Source: Salinivibrio sp. ES.052 (GTDB taxonomy: Bacteria > Pseudomonadota > Gammaproteobacteria > Enterobacterales > Vibrionaceae). Taken from it: a DNA stretch of 64,000 nucleotides. The notes below the pieces were generated by a model, which did not search any database, was not told the origin of the DNA, and worked only from the letters and a program-made list of their open reading frames with translations. A program made the position numbers and the translations under genes. This document shows, piece after piece, positions 1 through 8,512 of the stretch. Numbering within the stretch: the first letter of the stretch is position 1; each line of letters starts with the position of its first letter. The DNA is taken from contig NZ_FSRI01000001.1 of the NCBI RefSeq assembly GCF_900141775.1, positions 900,251 to 964,250 of the forward strand, in the 5' to 3' direction.

Positions 1-1067
1 CCTTGGGGCTTATTGAGGGGCTTAAAGCACAAGAAGCCGGTGAAGAGGCCAAGACGGTACCTGGCTTTCGCGGTGGTGTCTTTCATCGTGAAAAACATTA
101 TCTTCCCGCCTTGATTGACGATTTATGGCAAGCGCGTGATCGAGCAAAAAAAGCCGGAGAAAAAGCCTTTTCACAAGCGATAAAAATCATTATGAATTCC
201 TTTTATGGGGTGCTGGGCTCACAAGGGTGTCGGTTTTTTGATCATCGTTTGGCATCGTCGATTACCATGCGTGGCCATGAAATCATGAAAACCACCCGTG
301 AATTGATTGAGGGGCAAGGCTTTGAGGTCATATATGGCGATACGGACTCGACGTTTGTGTCCTTGGGCGGTGAGCAATCGAGCGAACAAGCGGACCGTAT
401 TGGGCAGCAGTTAGTGAGTGAAATCAATCGCTGGTGGCAAAGCCATTTACGCGACACATATGGGTTAGACTCGGCATTAGAAATTGAATACGAAACCCAT
501 TATCAACGCTTTCTCATGCCCACCATTCGGGGTCAAGAAACGGGCAGTAAAAAGCGTTACGCCGGCCGCGTAGTAGACAGACAGTCTGGCGAATCAACGC
601 TGGTGTTTAAAGGGTTAGAAACCGTTCGTACTGACTGGACCCCGTTGGCACAAACCTTTCAAAAACAGCTATACCAACGCGTATTTGATGGGGACGAGGT
701 AGATGAATTTATTCGCGAAATGGTAGAAAGCACCAATCAAGGTGAGCGTGACGATGCATTGGTTTATCGCAAACGGCTTCGCCGTCCATTGATGGAGTAT
801 CAAAAAAATGTGCCGCCACACGTTCGCGCGGCGCGATTAGCAGAAAGTGAAAACCATAAACTGGGGCGCCCCGAGCAGTATCAACGCGGTGGCTGGATAG
901 AGTATGTGATCACGGTGAATGGCCCAGAGCCCTGCGATTATCTGCGCAGTCCGATTGATTATCAGCATTATGTTGATAAACAACTTAAACCGATTGCTGA
1001 CGGTATTTTGCCTTTTATCGGCAAAGAGTTTGATACCTTAGCGTTGCCGCAATTAGGGTTGTTTTAA
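1..1067 (+). CDS. polB: DNA polymerase II, C-terminal part (5' end outside window)
   Basis: This is the C-terminal 354 or so residues of a family B DNA polymerase; the E. coli enzyme is about 780 residues, so more than half lies left of the window. Polymerase motif B is visible (KIIMNSFYG, about residue 61 of the visible part), followed by the catalytic motif C (YGDTDS, about residue 110) with its two metal-binding aspartates, then KKRYAG of the thumb-proximal region. PolB is the SOS-associated repair polymerase that restarts or bypasses damaged templates. The open frame reads through the left edge, so no true start can be given. No frameshift is seen. The family assignment is firm; a different B-family polymerase is unlikely in this group. 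Confidence 0.93.
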   Translation, partial: LGLIEGLKAQEAGEEAKTVPGFRGGVFHREKHYLPALIDDLWQARDRAKKAGEKAFSQAIKIIMNSFYGVLGSQGCRFFDHRLASSITMRGHEIMKTTRELIEGQGFEVIYGDTDSTFVSLGGEQSSEQADRIGQQLVSEINRWWQSHLRDTYGLDSALEIEYETHYQRFLMPTIRGQETGSKKRYAGRVVDRQSGESTLVFKGLETVRTDWTPLAQTFQKQLYQRVFDGDEVDEFIREMVESTNQGERDDALVYRKRLRRPLMEYQKNVPPHVRAARLAESENHKLGRPEQYQRGGWIEYVITVNGPEPCDYLRSPIDYQHYVDKQLKPIADGILPFIGKEFDTLALPQLGLF

Positions 1068-1127
1068 GCTAAACTTGCAATTCTGTTAACCACCCGCTTG
1101 AATAAAAGGATCAGCAGGGAGGGTGAC

Positions 1128-1412
1128 GTGGAACAGCTCGATTTTTTCGAGGTGCCTAATCCGTGTAAAGGCATCTGTCAGGTCAACAATAAAGGCTACT
1201 GCAAAGGGTGCTTTCGCAGCCGCGATGAGCGTGTTCACTGGTATGCGTTCACTAACGAGCAAAAACGTAATGTCGTACGCCTTTGTCATCAACGTTACTT
1301 GCGTATTTCGCGCGCAAAAAGAAAACAAGCGCAAGAAGCCGCCCTGGATGCTACCCCTCTGCCTTACCAACCCTCTCTGTTTGATGACCCAAACGACGAC
1401 CCTTCGTCTTAG
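1128..1412 (+). CDS. DUF1289 family small cysteine-rich protein
   Basis: A 94-residue protein with the DUF1289 pattern near its N-terminus: PCKGICQVNNKGYCKGCFRS, four cysteines spaced like a small metal-binding knuckle, followed by an E...W pair typical of the family. Function in the family is not established. I place the start at GTG 1128 because a strong AGGGAGG ribosome binding site ends about four bases upstream; a longer frame opens at TTG 1098 but lacks such a site. The C-terminal third is basic, then ends in an acidic, proline-containing tail. It follows polB by about 60 bases with no visible terminator, so it may be co-transcribed. Confidence 0.8.
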   Translation: MEQLDFFEVPNPCKGICQVNNKGYCKGCFRSRDERVHWYAFTNEQKRNVVRLCHQRYLRISRAKRKQAQEAALDATPLPYQPSLFDDPNDDPSS

Positions 1413-1500
1413 TTATTCACGTTTCCTCTTCCTTGGTTGAATCGCTCTTTCGCTGGCGTGTTGTCACGTCCTTTCTAAAATAAAAGTAGGGGGGTGGCCA

Positions 1501-2463
1501 ATGAGCGTTAAACTGTGTGTGTTTAAAGCGTGTAACGGATGGCAATGTGATCAGCAAGCGGGTGAGTCGGGTCTTTGTTATTGGCATGATCCTAATGTCG
1601 ATAAGCGGAACCATGACGTAAGAGCCGCGGTAGAAGCTTGGGCGGCATCGGGTAAGCCGTTAGATGGGTTTCAATTGGCACGGACTGACTTGACGGATAT
1701 TCATCTAGTGAATCGTGGTGAAAAGCAAGGGTACTCGTGCCAAGGTGCGGATTTCTATCGTGCAAATTTGACCGAAGCCCATTGTTTTGGCTTAGATTTA
1801 CGCAATGCATCCCTCATGAAAGCGAATCTACTGCGCGCCAATCTTAATTGCACGCGGCTTGATGGTAGCAACTTACTCGGCGCAGATATGGCACGTACGG
1901 GGCTCGAAAACGTCGAATGGGGCGATCAATTCAAGCAAGAGCGACTAGCGTTTCGTGAAAAAGATCTGTCTCGGCGTCAGTCTTTGTTCCAAGAGTCGGA
2001 AGAGGTATGCCGAAATATTCGCAAGCAATGTGAAAAGCAGGGGTTGTTTGATGTGGCGGGGTCCTTTTTTAAAAAAGAAATGCGTTTTCGTCGCTACCAA
2101 ATGCCGAAGATTAGCTTTCAGCGCGCATTATCGAAAGCGGTCGATTTATTTTGTGGGTATGGTGAAGACCCGTTGCGGGTGGTCATTTTTTCGGTGTTGG
2201 TGATTGTATCTTGTGCGCTGGCGTATTTTGCGCTGGGCACCACACAAGCGAATCCTATTTATCCTGGCCTGACGGGGGGAGAAGCCATTTTTTATGAACT
2301 GCTTAATGCACTGTATTTTAGTGTGGTGACGTTTACCACCTTAGGTTATGGCGATATTACTCCATTTGGATTTGCGCGCTTTATCGCTGCTTTTGAGGCG
2401 TTTCTGGGGAGCTTTACGATGGCGTTATTTGTGGTGGTGTTTGTGAAAAAGATGACAAGGTAG
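1501..2463 (+). CDS. Pentapeptide-repeat protein with two-helix potassium channel domain
   Basis: A 320-residue membrane protein with three visible parts. The first 30 residues carry a Cys/His cluster (C6, C11, C16, C26, H29) that could bind metal. Residues about 58-140 hold A(D/N)LxX pentapeptide repeats, which form a right-handed beta helix. After a charged middle segment, residues about 220-320 hold a transmembrane helix, a pore loop with the potassium selectivity signature TLGYGD, and a second helix, as in KcsA-type two-TM channels. It should assemble as a tetrameric inner-membrane cation channel with a large cytoplasmic head. The start ATG follows a G-rich ribosome binding site. Its ligand is unknown. 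The channel call is strong; metal binding is inference. Confidence 0.85.
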   Translation: MSVKLCVFKACNGWQCDQQAGESGLCYWHDPNVDKRNHDVRAAVEAWAASGKPLDGFQLARTDLTDIHLVNRGEKQGYSCQGADFYRANLTEAHCFGLDLRNASLMKANLLRANLNCTRLDGSNLLGADMARTGLENVEWGDQFKQERLAFREKDLSRRQSLFQESEEVCRNIRKQCEKQGLFDVAGSFFKKEMRFRRYQMPKISFQRALSKAVDLFCGYGEDPLRVVIFSVLVIVSCALAYFALGTTQANPIYPGLTGGEAIFYELLNALYFSVVTFTTLGYGDITPFGFARFIAAFEAFLGSFTMALFVVVFVKKMTR

Positions 2464-2496
2464 AGGCAGTCAGTGAGAGCATGATAAACAAGAGAC

Positions 2497-2525
2497 AAAA
2501 AAGGCACCGAGAAGGCGCCTTTTTT
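2497..2525. terminator. Bidirectional intrinsic terminator
   Basis: A hairpin flanked by an A-run on the left and a T-run on the right (arms AAAAAAGGC and GCCTTTTTT) lies between the convergent channel gene and rplY. It can end transcription from both sides. Confidence 0.8.
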
Positions 2526-2550
2526 CATGTCATCATGATCGCAAAGGCGA

Positions 2551-2832
2551 TTAGATGCGGATGAAGTCCATGTGTTCAACTTTTGGCTTGAACGGGTGAC
2601 GTTGGATGTCTTGTGGCTTCACTTTTACTTCTTGGCCATCAATAACCAGGATGATGCCTTCGTAAAACTCAGGCTTATCCATTTGGTTAACCACCACTGG
2701 GTGGTACAGTGCGACGGATACTGGCTCTTGGTTGCCACCGTAAACGATCGCAGGGAATTTCTTCTGATGACGCAGGCGGCGGCTCGCACCTTTACCCTTT
2801 TCTGTACGTACTTCAGCTTCGAATTTAAACAT
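2551..2832 (-). CDS. rplY: 50S ribosomal protein L25
   Basis: A 93-residue protein matching short-form bacterial L25 (E. coli 94 residues): it starts [19 protein letters not shown] and contains FPAIVYGG and [10 protein letters not shown]25 binds loop E of 5S rRNA in the central protuberance of the 50S subunit. It is expressed alone from its own promoter, with a roughly 70-base structured leader described separately. The neighbouring radD upstream on the same strand reproduces the E. coli rplY-yejH order. Confidence 0.97.
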   Translation of the reverse strand: MFKFEAEVRTEKGKGASRRLRHQKKFPAIVYGGNQEPVSVALYHPVVVNQMDKPEFYEGIILVIDGQEVKVKPQDIQRHPFKPKVEHMDFIRI

Positions 2833-2902
2833 AATTAATAACTCTCTTTAGAGTGAAAAAACAGTACTGAGCGTAGCGACCTAACTCAGTACCCAAAAAC
2901 GA
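2833..2902 (-). promoter_or_regulatory. Structured rplY leader, candidate L25 autoregulatory element
   Basis: Between the predicted transcript start (about 2902) and the rplY start codon are two hairpins. One has 7-bp arms TACTGAG/CTCAGTA (2865-2871 with 2885-2891) around a 13-base loop. The other has 5-bp arms ACTCT/AGAGT (2841-2854) that enclose the AAGAGAG ribosome binding region. Autogenous control of L25 through a structured leader has been described in gammaproteobacteria; whether this leader works the same way is inference. Confidence 0.5.
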
Positions 2903-2908
2903 GCGCGG

Positions 2909-2937
2909 ATAGTAGCACTCGTTGACGGTTAAAACAA
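2909..2937 (-). promoter_or_regulatory. Predicted sigma70 promoter of rplY
   Basis: On the minus strand a -35 box TTGTTT and a -10 box TACTAT are separated by exactly 17 bases, and the -10 carries an extended TGC immediately upstream. The start site would be near 2902. Confidence 0.6.
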
Positions 2938-3022
2938 GCGTTATCATCGGGTATGACAGTGGCTTAACCCGCGATCACCGCACCTTTTACCTTTGTCTGC
3001 CCCACAGTGTGATCTTTGCTTT

Positions 3023-4828
3023 TCAGGAGGCGTCGGATTCTGAGAAGGCTTGCCCTCGGCTTTGCGCTAACATTGCCGTCAGCCTGTCTTGATTAATAAA
3101 GCTCTCCACATCAAAGATTTTCTGGCGTAGGTGCCAGAATCGGCCTTGTTTGCGTGCAATCACAAAGTCGGGCGGTCGAAATCGATGCTGTGACGCTGTC
3201 ACTTTCGTCGGTGCGGTATCCGTGAAGGGACGATGGCGATCAACGAGGTGCGGACCCACAAAACGAGCTAAGAAATCTTGTTTCTGCTTTTTAGTCACGA
3301 GCGGCCAGACTTCATGTAAATCGTTACCTTCATGAGTATGATAGGTCACTTTGAGTTGTGGTTTTTGATATCGGTTTTTGCCCGCGGTGAGGGTCATGTC
3401 GGTACAAGCGACCACGAGTGCGTCTTTGAGCTTGAGTGCCTCGCGAAGTTTCTTGTCGGGGTCAATTAAGGGGGCATCACATTGGTGACAGCGACGTGCG
3501 GCAATGTCATTATCGGCCCCGCATTCATCACAAAATTTGGCGCGAAAGCGATAACCACAGATTTCGCGCTCACTATCCTCGTCTTCAAAATAACCTTGGC
3601 ACTGGCGACCATAGTGTTCAATCAGGAAGCCATTGTCATCAAGTTTGCCCCAAAAGCTGTTATTAAATCCGCATGCGGGGCACGGAATTGTCACCAGCTC
3701 ACTGTCACTATCAGGTTTCGGCATGCCTATTTCTGGTTGGTACAAGTCGTAGACATTCCCAGCGTAGTCGAGAATCAAACAATCTTGCTTTCCTGGCGCG
3801 AGGCGAAGACCACGCCCGGCAATTTGTTGATAGAGGCTCACCGATTCGGTGGGGCGTAGGATGGCGATAAGATCGACATGAGGTGCATCAAATCCGGTTG
3901 TCAGTACAGAGACATTCACCAAGTATTTGAGTGCCTTTTGTTTAAATGCATTGATGAGACGATCTCGTTCGGCGCTAGGGGTATCACCCACGATCAGCGC
4001 GGATGATTCGTTCGGCAAGTAATACAGTATCTCCCGCGCATGGTTAACCGTGGCCGCGAAAATCATCACGCCTTGTCGCTCTCTTGCATAATCAACAATT
4101 TGTTCGACTATTTGCGGTGTCGCGCGAGGCGCATTGGCGACCACTTTTTCGAGATCGGCCTCGCGATAATAGCCACTGGCTGTGCGTGACACCTGTGAAA
4201 AATCGTAGCTAAGCAGCGGTGCATCGAGTACATGAGCGGGAGTGAGAAATCCTTCATCCAAGAGGTGACTTATCGGGAGTTCGAAGACGCAATCGCGGAA
4301 AAAGCGGGTTTCGGTGGTACGGACTTTACCGCTGGTGTGGTATTGATAAATCCAGCCTTGTCCCAATCGGTAAGGCGTTGCGGTTAAGCCCAAGACTTTC
4401 AGGCCGGGGTTGACCCTTTGTAGATGCTGGATAACACGTCGGTAGCTGCTGTCTTCGCTATCAGGCACGCGGTGACACTCATCAATGACCAGTAATGAGA
4501 ACTGATCAGCAAAAGCCTCTAAGTGACGAACCACCGACTGAACAGAGGCAAAGACGACTTTTTCATTCGATTCTTTTCGCCCTAAGCCAGCAGAGAAAAC
4601 ACCGCCAGTTAGATCATACCCTTCATACTTCTCATGATTTTGCTCAACCAGCTCTTTGACGTGAGCGAGCACGAGCACTCGACCTTTTGCGATACGTGCT
4701 AATTCCGCGATCACCAAGCTTTTACCCGCGCCTGTCGGTAACACGGCAACGGCTGGTGAGGCATGACGGCGAAAATAGTGGAGAATGGCTTTCACTGCGT
4801 CAGACTGATAGGGGCGTAAGGTATACAT
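3023..4828 (-). CDS. radD: RadD (YejH) superfamily 2 DNA helicase/ATPase
   Basis: A 601-residue SF2 helicase-like ATPase close in length to E. coli RadD (586). Walker A LPTGAGKS is at residues 30-37, the DEAH-type box DECH at 116-119, motif III TATP at 149-152, and motif VI QIAGRGLR near 338. After the helicase core come clustered cysteines (CPACGF, CGYRF, CDECGA, CHQCDA), consistent with the zinc-binding region of RadD. RadD acts with RecA and SSB in recombinational repair of double-strand breaks and stalled forks. It lies beside rplY as in E. coli. It is read rightward-to-left after the acetyltransferase terminator, so it probably has its own promoter. Confidence 0.92.
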   Translation of the reverse strand: MYTLRPYQSDAVKAILHYFRRHASPAVAVLPTGAGKSLVIAELARIAKGRVLVLAHVKELVEQNHEKYEGYDLTGGVFSAGLGRKESNEKVVFASVQSVVRHLEAFADQFSLLVIDECHRVPDSEDSSYRRVIQHLQRVNPGLKVLGLTATPYRLGQGWIYQYHTSGKVRTTETRFFRDCVFELPISHLLDEGFLTPAHVLDAPLLSYDFSQVSRTASGYYREADLEKVVANAPRATPQIVEQIVDYARERQGVMIFAATVNHAREILYYLPNESSALIVGDTPSAERDRLINAFKQKALKYLVNVSVLTTGFDAPHVDLIAILRPTESVSLYQQIAGRGLRLAPGKQDCLILDYAGNVYDLYQPEIGMPKPDSDSELVTIPCPACGFNNSFWGKLDDNGFLIEHYGRQCQGYFEDEDSEREICGYRFRAKFCDECGADNDIAARRCHQCDAPLIDPDKKLREALKLKDALVVACTDMTLTAGKNRYQKPQLKVTYHTHEGNDLHEVWPLVTKKQKQDFLARFVGPHLVDRHRPFTDTAPTKVTASQHRFRPPDFVIARKQGRFWHLRQKIFDVESFINQDRLTAMLAQSRGQAFSESDAS

Positions 4829-4832
4829 AGTT

Positions 4833-4858
4833 AAAAAACGGCCTGAATGAGGCCGTTT
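4833..4858 (-). terminator. Intrinsic terminator after the GNAT gene
   Basis: A 9-bp perfect stem (arms AAACGGCCT/AGGCCGTTT) with a five-base loop is followed, on the minus strand, by six T. It lies 60 bases beyond the acetyltransferase stop and just before the radD start codon, separating the two genes. Confidence 0.85.
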
Positions 4859-4917
4859 AGTTTACTGACTTATTCAGTTAGGTACAGGTTATTTGCTCTG
4901 CGATCGGTTTGGGTGCG

Positions 4918-5379
4918 TTAGAGCCGTTTGGTGAGGATGCAATGTTGACGACGTGGTTGATAATCAAATTGCTCATAAAATAGACGAGCACCTTTATTAC
5001 CAATGTTCATTTCTAAAATCACAGCAACACAATCTCTGGCTGTTGCTTGTTTTTCCACTTCTGGGATCACTTGGGAGCCGACGCCCTGGCGGCGCCAGCT
5101 TTGCTTAATAAAGAATTGGTCAATCACACCAACGCTACCGCCATTTTCGACGCTAAAGCTATAGGCTAACACTAAAAAACCAATGGTCTCGGTATCGCCA
5201 CTATGCTCAACATCAATCAGAAATACATCGCCACGCTCGGGTTGTGCTAGCAGTGCGTTAAAGGTGGCAGCCACAGGCTCGCGATCAAAAGATAAGGCCT
5301 CATGCTCATGCTGTTCGTGTGAAAGCGTTAATAAGGTTTCAACGGCATCGACGTCGGGGCGGCGAAGAGAGACAATCAT
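4918..5379 (-). CDS. GNAT family N-acetyltransferase
   Basis: A 153-residue single-domain GNAT protein. The acetyl-CoA binding motif A is visible as RRQGVGSQVI (about residues 95-104), preceded by the beta-4 strand VGVIDQFFI and followed by a C-terminal motif B with NKGARLFYEQFDY, where the Asn and Tyr are typical of the fold. It transfers an acetyl group from acetyl-CoA to an unknown amine substrate in the cytoplasm. It is monocistronic, with its own promoter and terminator, and interrupts the radD-rsuA neighbourhood seen in E. coli. Substrate cannot be predicted. Confidence 0.88.
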   Translation of the reverse strand: MIVSLRRPDVDAVETLLTLSHEQHEHEALSFDREPVAATFNALLAQPERGDVFLIDVEHSGDTETIGFLVLAYSFSVENGGSVGVIDQFFIKQSWRRQGVGSQVIPEVEKQATARDCVAVILEMNIGNKGARLFYEQFDYQPRRQHCILTKRL

Positions 5380-5419
5380 AGTGTTTCCTTTTTTATCACT
5401 GATTGGTCAAGACGACCGT

Positions 5420-5447
5420 ATCATACTCGCCAAGCTGGTACGCTCAA
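5420..5447 (-). promoter_or_regulatory. Predicted promoter of the GNAT gene
   Basis: On the minus strand TTGAGC and TATGAT are separated by 16 bases, about 40 bases upstream of the acetyltransferase start codon. Confidence 0.45.
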
Positions 5448-5666
5448 TCGCGATCAGCATTTGGATTGACACGATGTGACAGACTCGGCGTCTCAACAAA
5501 AAGCGTGCGCTAGTGCTTGCATTATTACTCACGCATCGCTCAGATAATGGGATTGAGTTTATGTCATGGCATCATTTTTTGCTGCCAAAGATGGTGAAAC
5601 TTGATCTGTGTCTTGGCGACGATGTGACGTATAATCGCGCCAAACACAGGTGTAATGAACGGTAAT

Positions 5667-6359
5667 ATGCGATTAGATAAGTTTTTATGTGAAACCCTAG
5701 GGGTGACAAGAACACAGGCTAGTCGTGTTCTGAAAAGTGAGAGCGTGACTGTTGATGGGAACGTGATCAAATCAGGCGCGGTAAAAGTCAGTGAAGAGGC
5801 AGAGATTGAATTTGAGGGTCGCCTTTTAACCTTATCTGGGCCGCGCTACTTCATGATGCACAAACCTGCTGGTGTGGTGTGCTCGCATGAAGATGCCTTT
5901 AACCCCACAGTGTTTGTGCTGTTAGACGAAGTGAATGGAGAGAAACTGCATATTGCTGGCCGCCTTGACGCGGATACGACAGGCTTACTTTTGCTGACTG
6001 ACGATGGCCAATGGTCACATCGCATTACGTCGCCTAAGCATCAATGTACGAAAACGTATCGCGTATGGTTAGCGGATCCGATTGCTGCAGATACTGCCAG
6101 TCAATTTGAACAAGGTGTGATGTTGCGTGGTGAGAAACAAGTTACTTTGCCTGCGAAGTTAGAGCAAGTAGATGACTACGAGGCATTGCTGACGATACAT
6201 GAAGGCAAATACCATCAGGTAAAACGGATGTTTGCGGCGGTAGGTAACAAAGTTGAAGCGTTGCACCGAGAATCGGTTGGGGCACTGGAACTGGATGAAA
6301 CATTAGAGCCGGGCGAATATCGTCCGTTAACGGATGAAGAAATTGCACTGTTACGCTAA
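5667..6359 (+). CDS. rsuA: 16S rRNA pseudouridine(516) synthase
   Basis: A 230-residue RsuA-family enzyme (E. coli 231). An S4 RNA-binding domain fills residues 1-50 and the catalytic motif GRLDADTTGL lies at 98-107, with D101 the expected nucleophile. It isomerises U516 of 16S rRNA during 30S assembly. I chose ATG 5667 because the protein then begins MRLDKFL as in E. coli; an in-frame ATG at 5655, with an AGGTG just upstream, would add four residues and cannot be excluded. A TATAAT at 5630-5635 may be its -10 box, but no convincing -35 is seen. It is followed by its own terminator and then bcr, the E. coli order. Confidence 0.94.
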   Translation: MRLDKFLCETLGVTRTQASRVLKSESVTVDGNVIKSGAVKVSEEAEIEFEGRLLTLSGPRYFMMHKPAGVVCSHEDAFNPTVFVLLDEVNGEKLHIAGRLDADTTGLLLLTDDGQWSHRITSPKHQCTKTYRVWLADPIAADTASQFEQGVMLRGEKQVTLPAKLEQVDDYEALLTIHEGKYHQVKRMFAAVGNKVEALHRESVGALELDETLEPGEYRPLTDEEIALLR

Positions 6360-6400
6360 TTAACACGCCTGTCTCATCTCGTGAGCTCTCGTCACAATGG

Positions 6401-6427
6401 AAAGCACAGCATTTGCTGTGCTTTTTT
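6401..6427 (+). terminator. Intrinsic terminator of rsuA
   Basis: A 10-bp perfect stem (AAAGCACAGC/GCTGTGCTTT) with loop ATTT is followed by a T-run, 40 bases after the rsuA stop. Confidence 0.9.
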
Positions 6428-6567
6428 AGTCCGGACAGGGTGTCATAGTGCTAAGACAAGATGACAGAGAGAAAGACATTCTTTCCCACAGCGACACAAT
6501 AAATTGTTACACTTTGACCACGCTCACGTTATTTCCCTTTTTCCTGTCTTTTACGTTAAGGAGAGTT

Positions 6568-7776
6568 ATGTCGCAACCATCGGCTGTCTCGGCTTCCCCA
6601 ACCCAATTAAGCTGGCTTTTGATCTTAGTACTTGGTGCGATTGCAGCGCTGACACCCTTAGCGATTGATATGTATCTCCCGGCCATGCCAGCGATTGCCG
6701 CGGACTTAAATGCACCAAGCAGCGCGGTCAAATCAACCTTGGTCGCGTACACGGCAGGCTTTGCTATTGGGCAGCTATTCCATGGCCCGATCTCCGACAG
6801 TTATGGCCGCAAGCCGGTAATGTTGGCCGGTGTAGCACTGTTTTTCATTTGTGCGGTGATCAGTGCGATGGCACAAGACATAGACGTACTCACGTTTGTG
6901 CGTGCGACACAAGGGTTTGCGGGGGCTGCTGCCGCGGTCATTATTCAAGCTTTAGTTCGCGATATGTTTGAGCGCGAGGAGTTTGCGCGCACCATGTCGT
7001 TTATTACCTTGGTGATGACCATCGCACCGCTTGCGGCCCCAATGATCGGGGGCTATTTACTGATTTGGTTTGATTGGCGTGCCATTTTTTGGGTATTAGC
7101 GGCCTGGGCCTGTTTTGTTACTCTTTGTATTATTTTTAGGATCCCGGAAACGTTACCACGTGAAAACCGGCCACCAATGCGAATTGGTGCGTCATTGCGT
7201 AACTATGCGCGTATGTTAAAAACACCGTTTGCAGTGGGGATGATCTTTTGTTCGGGCTTCTCATTTGCCGGGATGTTCTCTTTCTTAACCGCTGGCTCAT
7301 TTGTTTACATTGATTATTACGGTGTGAGCGCGCAGATGTTTGGTTATCTGTTTGCTCTTAACATTGTTTGCTTAATTGTGATGACGTTTATTAACGGACG
7401 CTTAGTGCGCAAAATGGGGTCGCACTGGATGCTACGTCTAGGGCTTGGCCTACAGCTGGCGGCTGGGATAGCGATTGCTGTGTTCCAATGGCTAGATGTT
7501 GGGCTTTGGGGTACCGTGGTTCCAGTTATGATGTATGTTGGGGTGATTTCAACCATCGGCAGTAATAGCATGGCTTGCCTGTTGGCCTGCTATCCGCAAA
7601 TGGCAGGCACCGCGTCTTCTTTAGCGGGGACAATGCGGTTTGGGATTGGCTCGCTGGTTGGTGCAGGGGTTGCAGTCGCCTCAGACGGTACGCCTTGGGG
7701 CATGGTTGGCGCGATTGCCCTTTGTGCGATACTCTCTGCTGCTTTCTATTGGCTATTAGCAAGCAAAGAATCATGA
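6568..7776 (+). CDS. bcr: Bcr/CflA family multidrug efflux transporter (MFS)
   Basis: A 402-residue major facilitator protein with 12 predicted membrane segments (E. coli Bcr 396). The early segment LTPLAIDMYLPAMP and the motif-A loop GPISDSYGRKPV between helices 2 and 3 are typical of proton-coupled drug exporters of the Bcr/CflA group, which export bicyclomycin, sulfonamides or cysteine. The start is ATG 6568, preceded by TAAGGAGA; the frame stays open upstream to 6448, but that extension has no initiation signal. The stop overlaps the next start as ATGA, so the DUF2913 gene is translationally coupled. Position after rsuA matches E. coli. Confidence 0.93.
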   Translation: MSQPSAVSASPTQLSWLLILVLGAIAALTPLAIDMYLPAMPAIAADLNAPSSAVKSTLVAYTAGFAIGQLFHGPISDSYGRKPVMLAGVALFFICAVISAMAQDIDVLTFVRATQGFAGAAAAVIIQALVRDMFEREEFARTMSFITLVMTIAPLAAPMIGGYLLIWFDWRAIFWVLAAWACFVTLCIIFRIPETLPRENRPPMRIGASLRNYARMLKTPFAVGMIFCSGFSFAGMFSFLTAGSFVYIDYYGVSAQMFGYLFALNIVCLIVMTFINGRLVRKMGSHWMLRLGLGLQLAAGIAIAVFQWLDVGLWGTVVPVMMYVGVISTIGSNSMACLLACYPQMAGTASSLAGTMRFGIGSLVGAGVAVASDGTPWGMVGAIALCAILSAAFYWLLASKES

Positions 7777-8414
7777 GTTATGTCATCGAAATCCAAACTG
7801 TGATGGCGGCTGCCTTTGAGGATCTCGCGGCAGCGATTGCAGCAAAAAAAGTGGCTGATGCGCCAAATGCGCGCGAGGCCTTTTTGGGGCGTTGGGTGGC
7901 GCAGTCGATGAAAAAGCAGCGTTTTCACTACAGTGTGAAAGCGGACCTTCAGCGTTGGACACAGCGTGCACGTAGCGCGGGCACGCAAGCGGGACTAGAC
8001 GCAGAGTTTTCTCGTATTCAGCAAGTCTATGCGGATTGGTTTCCGGTGGGCGAAGCGGTTTCACCCATACACCTAAACCAATTACAGCGGTTAATTGAAC
8101 GAGCCACCAACGCCGGTTGGACGGTCCATACTCAGACTTCGATTGATCGAAAAGTGAAAATTATCTGTGATGGGCAGCATTCGTTGGTGGTGTGCCCACA
8201 AGCGACTCAGGCTGCATTTGATGACGATGATCACCTGACGGTCCCTTTGAGCGTATATGTTCGCGGGCCAGAGGTAGAGGTGATAACTTGGGCGCATCAG
8301 GCTCGTCTTGCACCGACTAAGGTCACCGATTATAAATCGAAGGTAAAATATCATGCTGAGTATCGTATTTGGCCGAACAATCAAGCCGATAGTTTGATGG
8401 TGATGCCGCATTAA
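7773..8414 (+). CDS. DUF2913 family protein
   Basis: A 213-residue soluble protein starting MSYVIEIQTVM. The pattern FLGRWVAQSMKKQRF...DLQRWTQRARSAG...AEFSRIQQVY, followed by ICDGQHSLVVC, matches the DUF2913 family known mainly from Vibrionaceae and relatives. No catalytic motif, signal peptide or membrane segment is visible, and no function is established. The start codon overlaps the bcr stop by four bases, so the two proteins are made from one message. The coupling hints at a link with the exporter but is not proof of one. Confidence 0.8.
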   Translation: MSYVIEIQTVMAAAFEDLAAAIAAKKVADAPNAREAFLGRWVAQSMKKQRFHYSVKADLQRWTQRARSAGTQAGLDAEFSRIQQVYADWFPVGEAVSPIHLNQLQRLIERATNAGWTVHTQTSIDRKVKIICDGQHSLVVCPQATQAAFDDDDHLTVPLSVYVRGPEVEVITWAHQARLAPTKVTDYKSKVKYHAEYRIWPNNQADSLMVMPH

Positions 8415-8436
8415 TGGGTCTCTATTGACTGATAAG

Positions 8437-8459
8437 AAACCGCTTCCGGGCGGTTTTTT
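8437..8459 (+). terminator. Intrinsic terminator of bcr-DUF2913
   Basis: A 7-bp stem AAACCGC/GCGGTTT is followed by six T, 22 bases after the DUF2913 stop. Confidence 0.85.
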
Positions 8460-8512
8460 CTATTTTAAAAGCCACGTAAACTACATATGTTCCCTATAGG
8501 TTGGAGTCTCGT

